Of a DNA stretch of 64,000 bases, positions 51,770-60,533 are shown piece after piece. This stretch comes from Amycolatopsis jiangsuensis. Lineage in GTDB: Bacteria; Actinomycetota; Actinomycetes; Mycobacteriales; Pseudonocardiaceae. The position numbers and the translations under genes were made by a program. The notes beneath the pieces were generated by a model, which had not been told where the DNA came from, searched no databases, and saw nothing but the letters and a program-made list of their open reading frames with translations. The stretch is from NCBI RefSeq assembly GCF_014204865.1, contig NZ_JACHMG010000001.1:1860001-1924000 (forward strand). Reading direction: 5' to 3'. Every line of letters begins with the position of its first letter. The first letter of the stretch is position 1.

Positions 51770-53208
51770 CCGGCGTCGCCGCGGAGACGCCGGTGCGTCC
51801 GGTGCGCCCGCCCACGCGGGCCGGGCTGCTGATCGGCGTGCTCGTGCTGTCCGCCTTCGTGATGATCCTCAACGAGACGATCCTGAGCGTCGCGTTGCGG
51901 GACCTCACCGTCGACCTCGGCGTGCCCACCACCACGATCCAATGGCTGACCAGCGGATTCCTGCTGACCATGGCGGTGGTCATCCCGACCACCGGGTTCC
52001 TGCTGGAGCGGTTCACCCCGCGGCAGGTCTTCCTCGTCTCGCTCACCTCGTTCAGCCTGGGCACGCTGCTGTGCGCCGTCGCCCCCGGGTTCGGCCTGCT
52101 GATGACCGGGCGGGTCGTGCAGGCGTGCGGCACCGCGGTGATGCTGCCGTTGCTGATGACCACCGTGATGCGGCTGGTCCCGCAGCAGCGGCGGGGCGCG
52201 ACGATGGGCACGATCAGCATCGTCATCGCGGTCGCCCCGGCCATCGGGCCGACCATCGGCGGCGCGGTGCTCTCGTCGCTCGGCTGGCGGTGGATGTTCT
52301 TCATCGTGCTGCCGCTTTCGCTGGCCGCGCTGGTCACCGGGATGCTGCAGCTGCGCATCCCCAGTGAAACGCGCGCGGTACCGCTCGACGTGCTGTCGGT
52401 CGTGCTGTCCGCGGTGGGTTTCGGCGGGGTGCTCTACGGGTTGTCCGCCGCGGGCGAATCGGCCGGGGCGGAGCAGCCGGTACCGGCGTGGCTGCCGGTG
52501 GTCGTGGGGCTGGTCTCGCTGGCGCTGTTCGGCTGGCGGCAGCTCCGGCTGCAACGGCGTGACCGCGCGCTGCTGGACCTGCGGCCGTTCACCTACCGCA
52601 GCTTCGTCGTCACCCTGGTACTCACCGCACTGCTGTTCATGTGCCTGATCGGCGCCGGCGCGATCCTGCTGCCGCTGTACCTGCAGACCGTGCTGCACAC
52701 CTCGACGTTCGTCAGCGGCCTGGCCGTCCTGCCCGGCGGGCTGGTGCTCGGGTTGCTCGGCCGTCCGGTCGGGGCGTTGTTCGACCGGGTCGGTGCCCGG
52801 CCGCTCGTGCTGCCGGGGGCGGCCGCGATGACCGTGTCGCTGTGGCTGTTCACCATGCTCGGCCCGGGTTCGCCGCTGATCGCGGTGATCGGCATCCACG
52901 TGCTGCTGATGATCGGGCTCGGCCTGATGATGACGCCGCTGATGACCGAATCCCTCGGCGTGCTGCCCGATCACCTGTACTCGCACGGCAGCGCGATCCT
53001 CTCGACCCTCCAGCAGGTCGCCGGGGCGCTGGGCACCGCCGTGTTCGTCACGGTGGCCACGGTCGGCAGCGCGAACCGCACGGCGGGCAGTCCGGACGCC
53101 AGTGGGCTGCACCTCTCGTTCGTGGTCGCCGGCTGCATCGGCGTGGCCGCGCTGGCCGGCGCGTGGTTCGTCCGGTCCAGCCGTCCAGCGGTCAGCCAGC
53201 AAGCCTGA
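51766..53208 (+). CDS. MFS drug exporter, DHA2 (EmrB/QacA) family
   Basis: A 480-residue transporter with about 14 helices. Motif A-like GFLLERFTPRQVFLV follows helix 2; IAVAPAIGPTIGGAVLSSLG is motif C in helix 5; helix 1 has MILNETILSVALRDL. ATG 51766 overlaps the stop of the pentapeptide-type leader frame. An inverted repeat after the stop marks the end. It may export a drug or natural product; no regulator lies adjacent. Family is clear, substrate unknown. Confidence 0.92.
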   Translation: MTGVAAETPVRPVRPPTRAGLLIGVLVLSAFVMILNETILSVALRDLTVDLGVPTTTIQWLTSGFLLTMAVVIPTTGFLLERFTPRQVFLVSLTSFSLGTLLCAVAPGFGLLMTGRVVQACGTAVMLPLLMTTVMRLVPQQRRGATMGTISIVIAVAPAIGPTIGGAVLSSLGWRWMFFIVLPLSLAALVTGMLQLRIPSETRAVPLDVLSVVLSAVGFGGVLYGLSAAGESAGAEQPVPAWLPVVVGLVSLALFGWRQLRLQRRDRALLDLRPFTYRSFVVTLVLTALLFMCLIGAGAILLPLYLQTVLHTSTFVSGLAVLPGGLVLGLLGRPVGALFDRVGARPLVLPGAAAMTVSLWLFTMLGPGSPLIAVIGIHVLLMIGLGLMMTPLMTESLGVLPDHLYSHGSAILSTLQQVAGALGTAVFVTVATVGSANRTAGSPDASGLHLSFVVAGCIGVAALAGAWFVRSSRPAVSQQA

Positions 53209-53225
53209 GGCCGCAGCTGTCCGCC

Positions 53226-53274
53226 CGTACGGGCCTCCTTCGGGGAATCTGCGTCCCTGAAGGAGACCCGCACG
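53226..53274. terminator. Hairpin between convergent exporter and protease genes
   Basis: A 20-base arm (53226-53245, CGTACGGGCCTCCTTCGGGG) pairs with 53255-53274 (CCCTGAAGGAGACCCGCACG) at 18 positions, counting one G-T, with a 9-base loop. Located in the 103-base gap between converging stops; a bidirectional terminator is likely. Confidence 0.85.
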
Positions 53275-53311
53275 GACACCGCTGTGACGCGATCCGGCAG
53301 GCCAGTGGAGG

Positions 53312-54439
53312 TCAGGCGGTGACGAGGCCGACGCCGTAGGTCTGCAGGATCTCGTTCACCGGCTGGAACCAGGTCTCGCCGCCGGAGCTGCAGTTGCCGA
53401 AGCCGCCGGAGGTCACGCCCTGGGCCTGGTCGCCGGAGATGAACGAACCGCCGGAGTCACCGGGTTCGGCGCAGGCGTTGGTGTGCGTGGCCTGGTAGAC
53501 CGCGCCGTCGGCATAGTTGATCGTCTCGTTCAGCGCGATCACGGTGCCGCAGTGCCAGTGCGACGTCGAGCCGGAGCGGCAGATCGACGAGCCCGCCGGG
53601 GCCACCGCCGAACCGCGCACCAGTGCGTCGCTCACCGTGCCCCAGCCGAGCACGACCGGGGTGGTGTACCAGCCGTTGCCGATCCGGATGAACGAATAGT
53701 CGTTGCCGGGGAAGGAAGACCCGGCGAACGAGCCCATCGCGGAGCCGTCCCAGCCGGTCACCGAGCTGCCGGTGCCACCGCAGTGCCCGGCGCTCACGAA
53801 GCCGCCCTGCACGGAGAATCCGATCGAGCAGCGCACGTTCCCGTTGATGTAGTAGGGATCCCCGCCGACCGTGCCCGCGGACAACGTCTGCGGTTTCGGC
53901 GCGGTCGCGACGGTCACCGGGCCGGCCGCACGTGCCCGCGCCAGGAAGGCGTCCACCTCCGCGCCGTGCGCACCGGGCACGAGTGAAACGACCACGGTGC
54001 CGCTTCGCGGGTCGGTCCGCCAGCTGCTGACCGCCGCCGGGGCCGGCTCGGACCGGGTGGACACGTCCAGTTTCTGTTTTGCCGCATCGAGAGCCGCGGC
54101 GGTGACCCGTGCCGGCGTGGTCTCCGCACCGGTGGCGCGCACGGCGCCGGCCGCCGCGGGGTCGGTCACGCCGACGACGAGCTTGCCCAGCTGCGGATCG
54201 AACCAGGCGCCGCCGTAGGCCGCGCCGGCCGCGCGTTCGGCGACCGGAAGCACCTTCGCGGCGGTCTGTTCCTGCCCGAGGCGGGCCTGGGCCTGGCCGG
54301 CGGTCAGGCCCAGATCACGCTGCATGGCCGCGAGCAGCCCGGGCGAGGCCTGCGCGGTGGCGGGGGTGAGCACAGCAGTGGCGAGACCGGCCGCGAGCAA
54401 CGCGGTACCGCCGAGGGACAGGGCGATTCTTCGACGCAT
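53312..54439 (-). CDS. Secreted chymotrypsin-fold protease with pro-region (streptogrisin / alpha-lytic type, S1E)
   Basis: A 375-residue preproprotease. Signal ends near AQAS (about residue 31). The pro-region of about 150 residues has the alpha-lytic prodomain style (MQRDLGLTAGQAQARLGQE; FDPQLGKLVVGVTDPA), needed for folding. The mature enzyme starts near TVGGDPYYINGN, with catalytic His in SAGHC, Asp in GNDYSFIRI, and Ser in PGDSGGSF. Four Cys remain for disulfides. ATG 54439 has GGAGGAATT. Such enzymes are shed into the medium by actinomycetes. Confidence 0.94.
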   Translation of the reverse strand: MRRRIALSLGGTALLAAGLATAVLTPATAQASPGLLAAMQRDLGLTAGQAQARLGQEQTAAKVLPVAERAAGAAYGGAWFDPQLGKLVVGVTDPAAAGAVRATGAETTPARVTAAALDAAKQKLDVSTRSEPAPAAVSSWRTDPRSGTVVVSLVPGAHGAEVDAFLARARAAGPVTVATAPKPQTLSAGTVGGDPYYINGNVRCSIGFSVQGGFVSAGHCGGTGSSVTGWDGSAMGSFAGSSFPGNDYSFIRIGNGWYTTPVVLGWGTVSDALVRGSAVAPAGSSICRSGSTSHWHCGTVIALNETINYADGAVYQATHTNACAEPGDSGGSFISGDQAQGVTSGGFGNCSSGGETWFQPVNEILQTYGVGLVTA

Positions 54440-54996
54440 GGCAATTCCTCCGGGGGAAAGGGGAGAAAGAAACACACTGCTCGCAGAAGTGTGCGTCGCT
54501 CACCGGGAATGGTCCAGACCTGATGCGGGTTTTTGTCCGTTTCCTGTCGCCCGCGTGTCCCCGTGCCCCGAAAAGCGTTTCGACCGGCGGCCACCGGCGG
54601 AAACGAGTTACGCCGCCCGGTCGATCACGTCCCGGCCCGGACCTGCCGAACGCCCCATCCCCCGCGCGGCGACCCCGCACCACAGCGCCAGGCGAGGAGA
54701 AGCCGCCGCGCCCGCCAGCCGGCCCCACCGACAACGCCAGGGCGCAACCCCGGGCCACACCACTCACCGCGGCACAACCCCCGCAGACCGCACCCACCCA
54801 CCCACCGACGCAGCGCAACCCGCAGCCGCACAACCCACCACGGCACCGTCACAGCCGACGAGACGGGCGCCGCCCTTCCCAGCTCACCGGCACGCCGCCA
54901 TCCCAGCCCACCGGCAGCCCCGCGCGCCGCCATCCCAGCCCATCGGCACGCCCCGCGCACCTCCGCGGCGAAGCAGGCCATCCCGTCCGGCCGCTG
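54440..54996. repeat. Intergenic region with three 24-bp repeats
   Basis: A 557-base spacer without a credible gene. Near its end are three copies of a 24-base unit GCCGCCATCCCAGCCCACCG (54869-54892, 54894-54917, 54926-54949), the first more diverged. The protease promoter is at the other end. Long frames on both strands are Pro/Arg/Ala-rich and look spurious. Confidence 0.75.
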
Positions 54997-56592
54997 TCAG
55001 GCTTCGGTGAGGACCAGCCGTACCTCGTGCCGGCCGGTCAAGTTCGTGGGGACCGCGGGGCGGGATGGGCGGCCGTCCACCGTGCACGCGGTCACCCGTG
55101 ATCCCGCGCCGTGCAGGGTCAGGTCCAGGGTCGCGTCGCGGTAGCGCAGGCCGCGCAGGGTCACCGGGCCCCAGCCGGACGGGAGGCACGGGGCGAAAGC
55201 CAGGCCGTCGCCGGAGAACGTGAGTCCGAACAGGCCGCCGAAGATCATCCGCAGGTAGCCGGTCGCGGACCAGGCCTGGTCCGGTTGCGAGGTGAACTGC
55301 TCCTGCTCCCCCGAACCCCCGGTCTGCCAGCCGCCCTGGACCGCGCCGGTCTTCGCGTCGTAAATCTCGTAGAAGCCGCCGTCGGTCGCCGCCACCAGGT
55401 CGGCCACGTTCGTCAGCGCGCGGCCGAACAGGTCGGGACGGCCCGCGCGGGCGACCGCCTCGCCGAAGAACGAGTGCACCATCGGCCAGACGACGACGTT
55501 GTGCCGCCCCGGTTTCGCATCGCTGAAGCGCGGGAAATGCGGCCAGCTGTTGACGATTCCGTGCGGTTCCCAGTGCACTGCCTCGAGCAGCTTGCCGATC
55601 TGCTCCGCTCCGGCCACGCCGAACAGCATCGCGAAAGCCAGTCCGGCACCTTCCTGCGAGGGGTCGAGACTGCCGTCGCCGTGCAGGAAATAGCCGTACG
55701 TGCCGGCATCCGGGCGCCACAACGAGCGGTTGATCGACGTCCGCAGCCGGGCGGCGTCGGCGCGGTGGCCGCGTCCGTCCTTGCCCAGCGCCTCGGCCAG
55801 GTCGGCGAGAGCGAGATACGCGCCGTAGTAAAGACAGTTGGTGGACAAGCACATCAGCTCGTGCGTCAGCGGATAGTCGAGCACGAACGACGACGCGGTC
55901 CCCGCCTGCCACGGCGGCTGCGGGTAGCCCGCGATCCCGTCGTTCATGAAGCTCGGCCCGGTGAACAGGCCGTGCCGCGCGGAGAAGTTCCGCGACTTCC
56001 GCTCGGCGACGGTCGCGGTACCGATTTCATAGGCCAGCGCCAGGAATTCCGCATCCCCGGTCACCTGCCAGTGGTACTGGGCACCGAGGATCCAGACGAC
56101 CTGGTCCCACCACTGGTTGTCCTGCTGCACCACGAGCGCGCCACCGGCGCGCTCCACCACCGACAGCAGCGTGTTGCGCCCGACCGGCGGGCCGAGCAGG
56201 CTGCCGGCGTTCCAGGCGTTGACCGCGGCGTCCCGCGTCCACCGCTGCGGTTCGGGGTAGCCGCCGCCGGCCCGCACGAACGTGCCCGGCGGGTAACTCA
56301 GCAGGTCCGCGTGGTCGTACGTGGGCCGGTCGGCGTACACGGTGTTGATGCCGACGACGTTGGTCAGCGCGCTCTCGTACTGGTCGCCGAAAAGCCGCTG
56401 CCGCTGCGGATTCGCGAACTCGAGCGTCGGCAGGGCGTACACCACACGGTCCGATGTGGACTGACGGTGCCCCTGGGATCCTGCCGCCGGCGCCGGTTCC
56501 GCCGCCGCCGGCAGCGCTCCCGTCCCAGCGACCCCCGCGGCTCCCGCCAGAGTGAGAAATCCCCGCCGCCCGATCCGCCCAGCATCGCTCAT
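54997..56592 (-). CDS. Tat-exported (alpha/alpha)6-barrel glycoside hydrolase-like protein
   Basis: A 531-residue protein. The N-terminus has the Tat signal GRRGFLTLAGAAGVAGTGAL, so it is exported folded. The body has repeated aromatic helices of a six-hairpin glycosidase: WTRDAAVNAWNAGSLL (acid candidate Asp), QDNQWWDQVVWILGAQYHW, QEGAGLAFAMLFGV, and DQAWSATGYLRMIFGGLFGL; the last stretch and the beta-sandwich end (GLRYRDATLDLTLHGAG) resemble GH65/GH78-like enzymes. ATG 56592 has GGAG 6 bases ahead. Substrate not predictable; perhaps a plant or microbial heteroglycan. Confidence 0.8.
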   Translation of the reverse strand: MSDAGRIGRRGFLTLAGAAGVAGTGALPAAAEPAPAAGSQGHRQSTSDRVVYALPTLEFANPQRQRLFGDQYESALTNVVGINTVYADRPTYDHADLLSYPPGTFVRAGGGYPEPQRWTRDAAVNAWNAGSLLGPPVGRNTLLSVVERAGGALVVQQDNQWWDQVVWILGAQYHWQVTGDAEFLALAYEIGTATVAERKSRNFSARHGLFTGPSFMNDGIAGYPQPPWQAGTASSFVLDYPLTHELMCLSTNCLYYGAYLALADLAEALGKDGRGHRADAARLRTSINRSLWRPDAGTYGYFLHGDGSLDPSQEGAGLAFAMLFGVAGAEQIGKLLEAVHWEPHGIVNSWPHFPRFSDAKPGRHNVVVWPMVHSFFGEAVARAGRPDLFGRALTNVADLVAATDGGFYEIYDAKTGAVQGGWQTGGSGEQEQFTSQPDQAWSATGYLRMIFGGLFGLTFSGDGLAFAPCLPSGWGPVTLRGLRYRDATLDLTLHGAGSRVTACTVDGRPSRPAVPTNLTGRHEVRLVLTEA

Positions 56593-56713
56593 CACGGTCT
56601 CCGTTCCGCCGCGGACTTCCCCGGCGATGCTAGGGAGTCCGGATCCGCCCGGACAACGGCGCGCGGCGATCCTGTCCGGCCGCTGTCCACCGGACGTCCG
56701 GGCGGGGCAGACC

Positions 56714-57289
56714 TCAGTGGATCCGGGCGGCCCGCGAGGTGCTGAAGCGGAATTCGATGGTCACTGGCAGATCGTCGAGGTCCAGCGCCTGGCGCAGCCG
56801 GGGCAGATGCTCCCCGGTCAGCCGCTCCCGGATCCGCCGCGGATCACCGTCCTGGTCGACCGTCACGACGAGAGCCAGCGTGGGCGCGCTGCGCGCACCG
56901 GCCAGCGTGGCGCGGACGGCGTGCACGCCTTCGCCGGCGCGCACCTCCTCGGTGAACGGGACCACCGCCGCGTCGGCCGGCAGTTCGGTGCGGCCGCGCG
57001 CGGGGTCCGTCTCATAGCGCCACGTCTGCGTCTTCGGCCGACGGGCGAGCTGGGCCAGCAGCCAGCGCAGGCTCAGCAGCCCGAGCACGACCGCCACGGC
57101 GGCGGCCACGTAGAGCACCCAGGTGGGCGGGAGCGCGGTCCCCGGCACGAGTGGCGCGGCCGGCTCCAGCACGGTCAGCCACCTCGCGTGGGTGGCGTAG
57201 GCGAACGCCCCCGCGGCCACGAGAACCACGCCGAGCACTGCCAGCAGCCCGCGGTTGAGCCGGACAGGACGGTTCAGGCTGGCCATCAT
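56714..57289 (-). CDS. amaP: AmaP-like alkaline-shock membrane anchor protein
   Basis: A 191-residue protein with two membrane helices (GLLAVLGVVLVAAGAFAYAT; VLYVAAAVAVVLGLLSLRWL) and a soluble C-terminal alpha/beta domain (TLALVVTVDQDGDPRRIRER). This is the AmaP layout, which anchors Asp23 proteins to the membrane in Gram-positives. ATG 57289 overlaps the upstream stop. It is the last of the six-gene stress operon. Confidence 0.82.
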   Translation of the reverse strand: MMASLNRPVRLNRGLLAVLGVVLVAAGAFAYATHARWLTVLEPAAPLVPGTALPPTWVLYVAAAVAVVLGLLSLRWLLAQLARRPKTQTWRYETDPARGRTELPADAAVVPFTEEVRAGEGVHAVRATLAGARSAPTLALVVTVDQDGDPRRIRERLTGEHLPRLRQALDLDDLPVTIEFRFSTSRAARIH

Positions 57290-57810
57290 GTGCTCCTCGT
57301 CGCCGATACGGCCACCCGGACCGCGGGCTGCGCGGCCGGGCCGACCTCGTCCAGCCGGTGGGTGACCGCGGTCCGCACGGCCTCGGGCAGCCCGTCGGAC
57401 CGGGTGCGTTGCGTGCGGACCCGCACCCGGACCCGTTTGCGTCCGAGCCGGACCTTCGCCGCGGACACGCCGTCGACTCCGGCCGCGGCGGCCCGCAGGG
57501 TGGAGCGGTAACTGGCCCGGGACGCTCCCGAATCCGGTTCGCCCGCCAGCGGGAGCACGGTGCGCCGCCCCGGCAGGATCGCGGCCAGCAGCAGGCACAG
57601 CCCGAGCACCACCGCCACCACCGCGCCGAACGCGGTCCACCAATTCGTCCACTGTGTACGGTGCAGTGCGCCGGCAACCGCGGAATAGCTGATCCACGGC
57701 CGTTCGCCGATGATCAGCTGCACGGCCACCACGGTCACCACCACGCAGGCGGCCAGGACGATCAGCGCGGTCAGTGTGGCCGCGGTCGAGCGGCGCGGAC
57801 GTCGTTTCAC
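57286..57810 (-). CDS. DUF6286 membrane protein of the Asp23 operon
   Basis: A 174-residue protein. A basic N-terminus (MKRRPRRS) precedes two helices (TALIVLAACVVVTVVAVQLI; AFGAVVAVVLGLCLLLAAIL), and then a cytoplasmic domain with the basic strand RLGRKRVRVRVRTQRTR and an AmaP-like end. It is probably a second membrane anchor in the alkaline-shock module. ATG 57810 overlaps the Asp23 stop; its own stop overlaps amaP. Confidence 0.8.
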   Translation of the reverse strand: MKRRPRRSTAATLTALIVLAACVVVTVVAVQLIIGERPWISYSAVAGALHRTQWTNWWTAFGAVVAVVLGLCLLLAAILPGRRTVLPLAGEPDSGASRASYRSTLRAAAAGVDGVSAAKVRLGRKRVRVRVRTQRTRSDGLPEAVRTAVTHRLDEVGPAAQPAVRVAVSATRST

Positions 57811-58199
57811 TGCACCCTCCGTCCGTTCGCCTGCGCGCGATGCAGGGCGCCGACCGTGATGTCCACTCTGGACACCGAAAGCCCGGTCAGCTCCCCGACC
57901 CGCCGGGTCAGGTGCTCGCGGGCCCGCTCGCTCGTGCGGGTCACCGATGCCGGGTAGGCAATGGAAAGCCGCACGTCGAGCGACACCCGGTCACCGTCGA
58001 TGCGGGCGGTCACCTTCGCCGCGCGCTCCGGGTCGGCCGAGCCGATCCCGAGCACCCGGCCGGCGGCGCCCCCGATGTCGCCGGCCTCACGCACCGCCCT
58101 GGCGGCGATGGCCGCCACGACGGAATCCTCGATGGTCAGTGCGCCGCGCTCGGCGGCGTCGGTTTCCGTGGCTGGGCTCGCGGTGGTCATCTCGCTCAT
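57807..58199 (-). CDS. Asp23/Gls24-family protein (second copy)
   Basis: A 130-residue envelope stress protein. Asp23 features are GALTIEDSVVAAIAARAVRE and VTARIDGDRVSLDVRLSIAY, with the last strand VSRVDITVGALH. These small proteins gather under the membrane via AmaP-type anchors. ATG 58199; an ATG at 58190 is possible. Adjacent to, and about 40% shorter in its tail than, the first copy at 58688. Confidence 0.87.
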   Translation of the reverse strand: MSEMTTASPATETDAAERGALTIEDSVVAAIAARAVREAGDIGGAAGRVLGIGSADPERAAKVTARIDGDRVSLDVRLSIAYPASVTRTSERAREHLTRRVGELTGLSVSRVDITVGALHRAQANGRRVQ

Positions 58200-58206
58200 C
58201 CACGCC

Positions 58207-58383
58207 TCAGCCGCGGTCGCGGCCGGTCAGCTGCGACAGGTCGAGCTTCCCGTCGAGCACCCGCCCGACCAGCAGTCCCAGCGCGGCGAGCACGAGCACC
58301 ACCACGAACGCGCCGAAGCCGCCGAACGCCGCGGCCAGCCCGAGCGCGAGACCCGTGAGCAGTCCCAGTTGTGTCGCGTTCAT
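58207..58383 (-). CDS. Tiny membrane protein, DUF2273-like, of the Asp23 operon
   Basis: A 58-residue protein. It reads MNATQLGLLTGLALGLAAAF, then two contiguous hydrophobic helices with GAFVVVLVLAALGLLVGRVL, and ends LDLSQLTGRDRG. This is the size and shape of DUF2273 partners of Asp23. ATG 58383 overlaps the upstream stop (ATGA), and its stop is 7 bases before the next start. It is easily missed because of its length, yet the overlaps on one side and codon usage support it. Confidence 0.85.
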   Translation of the reverse strand: MNATQLGLLTGLALGLAAAFGGFGAFVVVLVLAALGLLVGRVLDGKLDLSQLTGRDRG

Positions 58384-58691
58384 CAGTCCTTCTCCTCTTC
58401 GGCGATATCGTCCGGCAGATCCGGCAGCGCCAGATCGGCGACCACCACGTGCACCGGGCGGTCACGGATCCCGGCGGCCACGCGCACGGCCTCGGCCAGA
58501 TCGCCTGCCGCGAGCGGAAAACGCGCGATCACCGCGACGGTGACCTCCTCGTCGCGCACCCGGACGCCGGGTACCCGGCGTCCCGGCGCGAGCGTCGCGA
58601 TCTCCCCGAACCGCCCGCCGTGCAGCCCGGCCACCTGGGGCAGGGCGGTCACGGCGGCGGCGATCCGGTCCGCGGCGGCCTCGGGCGTCAC
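58383..58691 (-). CDS. Small Asp23-operon protein of unknown function
   Basis: A 102-residue cytoplasmic protein; helical N-terminus (AAADRIAAAVTALPQVAGLH), then beta strands with VRVRDEEVTVAVIARFPLAA and VHVVVADLALPDL. This resembles a compact Asp23-like fold lacking some parts. The GTG at 58691 overlaps the first Asp23 stop and its own stop overlaps the tiny membrane gene. Part of a closely coupled six-gene set. Confidence 0.78.
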   Translation of the reverse strand: MTPEAAADRIAAAVTALPQVAGLHGGRFGEIATLAPGRRVPGVRVRDEEVTVAVIARFPLAAGDLAEAVRVAAGIRDRPVHVVVADLALPDLPDDIAEEEKD

Positions 58692-59149
58692 TGCACCCGG
58701 CCGGAGTCGGCCGGCGCTTCCTCGTCGTCCTCGGGCAGATGCAGATCCGACACCGCGATGTTGACCTCGACGACCTCGAGCCCGGTCATGTGCTCGACCC
58801 CGGTGATCACGTCACGCCGGATGGCGCGGGAGACGTCGGCGATCGAGGCGCCGTAGTCGACGACGACCTGCAGGTCCACCGCCGCCTGCTTCTCCCCCAC
58901 CTCGACCGAGACGCCCTGCCCTGCCGAGGCGCTCGCACCGGGAATGCGCTCACGCAGCGCGGAAAACGCCCGCGCGGCGCCGCCGCCGAGCGCGTACACA
59001 CCGGGCACCTCCCGTGCGGCCAGCCCGGCGATCTTCTGCACCACGACGTCGGCGATGGTGGTCAGGCCCTCCTTGGTGGTGAGGGTGCCCGGCTTGGTCT
59101 TCTCCACCTCCGCCTGCGTGCGGGGCTGGGTGGCGGTCGAGTCGGCCAT
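58688..59149 (-). CDS. Asp23/Gls24-family envelope stress protein (first copy)
   Basis: A 153-residue protein starting the operon. Asp23 signatures are LTTIADVVVQKIAGLAAREV, PGVYALGG, AAVDLQVVVDYGASIADVSR, and VVEVNIAVSDLHLPED. The ATG at 59149 has a very strong GGAGGAGAG. It should be the most abundant product of the set. In related bacteria these proteins are induced by alkaline or osmotic shock. Divergent from a CsbD-like gene, another stress-induced product. Confidence 0.93.
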   Translation of the reverse strand: MADSTATQPRTQAEVEKTKPGTLTTKEGLTTIADVVVQKIAGLAAREVPGVYALGGGAARAFSALRERIPGASASAGQGVSVEVGEKQAAVDLQVVVDYGASIADVSRAIRRDVITGVEHMTGLEVVEVNIAVSDLHLPEDDEEAPADSGRVQ

Positions 59150-59343
59150 GGTCTCTCCTCCGTGCTGGATGCCGATGAGGGCGATCGGGTGATCGCCACT
59201 GCCCGGAGGACACCGGCTCGGCGGGAACGTCACGCACACGATCGTGTGAACCGGATCTCGCGGCCGGGACCGTGCCGTTCTCCCCTGGCGCGGGTCGGCA
59301 GTGTGACGGGCACCGTGCCCGTCCGACCGGAAGGAGCGAGCGC

Positions 59344-59541
59344 ATGTCCTTGGGCGACAAGATCGGGAGCAAGGCCGACGAGCTGGGCGGCAAGGCCAAG
59401 GAAGCCGCCGGCCGCGCGACCGGCGACGAGGAACTCACCGGGGAAGGCCAGGCCGACCAGGCGAAGGCCGGGGTCAAGAAGGCGGCCGAGAACGTCAAGG
59501 ACGCCGCGGGCAAGGTGAAGGACGCGCTCCGGAACGAGTGA
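59344..59541 (+). CDS. CsbD-family stress protein
   Basis: A 65-residue, highly charged, Cys-free helical protein: SLGDKIGSKADELGGKAKEA, GRATGDEELTGEGQADQAKA, then GVKKAAENVKDAAGKVKDAL. It fits the CsbD family, small stress proteins typically under general-stress sigma control. ATG 59344 has GGAAGGAGCGAG upstream. Divergent from the Asp23 operon by 194 bases. Confidence 0.93.
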   Translation: MSLGDKIGSKADELGGKAKEAAGRATGDEELTGEGQADQAKAGVKKAAENVKDAAGKVKDALRNE

Positions 59542-59567
59542 GGCGTCCAGCGCTCATGGTTCCAGAA

Positions 59568-59584
59568 GTGTCCACTGTGGACAC
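59568..59584. promoter_or_regulatory. Perfect GTGTCCAC-T-GTGGACAC palindrome
   Basis: A 17-base perfect inverted repeat with one central base, 26 bases downstream of the CsbD stop. It is the best example of a TCCACTGTGGA-type motif that recurs across this window; it could be a regulator site or a chromosome-wide motif. Confidence 0.5.
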
Positions 59585-59788
59585 ACTGGACGCCGTGAAC
59601 GCAGTGGTGCGCCGGTGGGTGCGTGGTCGCGCGAGCGGGCGCGCACCCACCACTCACACCAGTGAAGACGTGCCGGGCAGCCGTCGGGTTGCGCCGAGGT
59701 GGCCATCCTCTCGGGCACGCATCGTTTCCCCCTCGCTGGGCATCCTCCCTTCGTCCGGTAGCGAACCGGCAGACGGAGGTGGCAGATC

Positions 59789-60487
59789 ATGAGTACCCGA
59801 ACCACGGTGGCGCACGGCGCACTCGCCGGTGGCGCCGTACTGGCCGCAGTGATCTTGGCCGGCTGCGGATCCACGCAGGACACCGCCTCGCCGGGCTCGG
59901 CCACGCAGAATCCGCCGGCGACCAGCGCGGCGCCCACCGCCGCCAGCAGCACGACCCCGCCGCCCAGCAGCGACCCGGCCACTTCGAGCACGACGAGCCA
60001 GGCGACGGCGACCTCGGCGACCGAACCGCCGTCGGACGGCAGCAGCGGCTCGAGCGGGTCGATGTGCCGTACCGCGGACCTGCGGGTCAGCCTCAACAAA
60101 TCCGCCGGCGACGCAGACATGCAGGGTTCGCATCTGCCACTGGTGTTCACCAATACCGGCAGCCGTTCGTGCACCCTGCAGTCCGCGCCTGGCGTGTCCT
60201 ACGTGACCGGTGGCAGCGGGCAGCAGGTGGGCGTGCCGGCAACCCGGCGCACCGGTGGCCCGGTCGTGACCATCGCTCCGGGCTCCAGCGCTTCGGCGGC
60301 CCTGTTCCTGTCCAGTGCCCCGCACAAGAGCGACTGCGCCCAGGTCCAGGCCCGCGGCCTGCGGATCTACCCGCCGGGCAACACCGCGGCCGCGTTCATC
60401 CCGATGCAGGACACCACGTGCAGTGACGGCGGCCCTTACCTGAGGGTCGGTTCGGTCCACCCGGGCTCGGCGACCACCGCTTCCTGA
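59789..60487 (+). CDS. DUF4232 lipoprotein
   Basis: A 232-residue lipoprotein: signal with lipobox LAGC at about residue 26, a Ser/Thr/Pro linker of roughly 70 residues, and the DUF4232 domain (CRTADLRVSLNKSAGDADMQ; LPLVFTNTGSRSCTLQSAPG). Cys pairs are conserved. It is common in actinomycetes on the cell surface, function unknown. ATG 59789 has GGAGGTGGC at ideal distance. Confidence 0.88.
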   Translation: MSTRTTVAHGALAGGAVLAAVILAGCGSTQDTASPGSATQNPPATSAAPTAASSTTPPPSSDPATSSTTSQATATSATEPPSDGSSGSSGSMCRTADLRVSLNKSAGDADMQGSHLPLVFTNTGSRSCTLQSAPGVSYVTGGSGQQVGVPATRRTGGPVVTIAPGSSASAALFLSSAPHKSDCAQVQARGLRIYPPGNTAAAFIPMQDTTCSDGGPYLRVGSVHPGSATTAS

Positions 60488-60533
60488 CCCGCGCCGCCGC
60501 CGCGGCCGTTGCCGGGCCGGCCGGCGCGACCGT

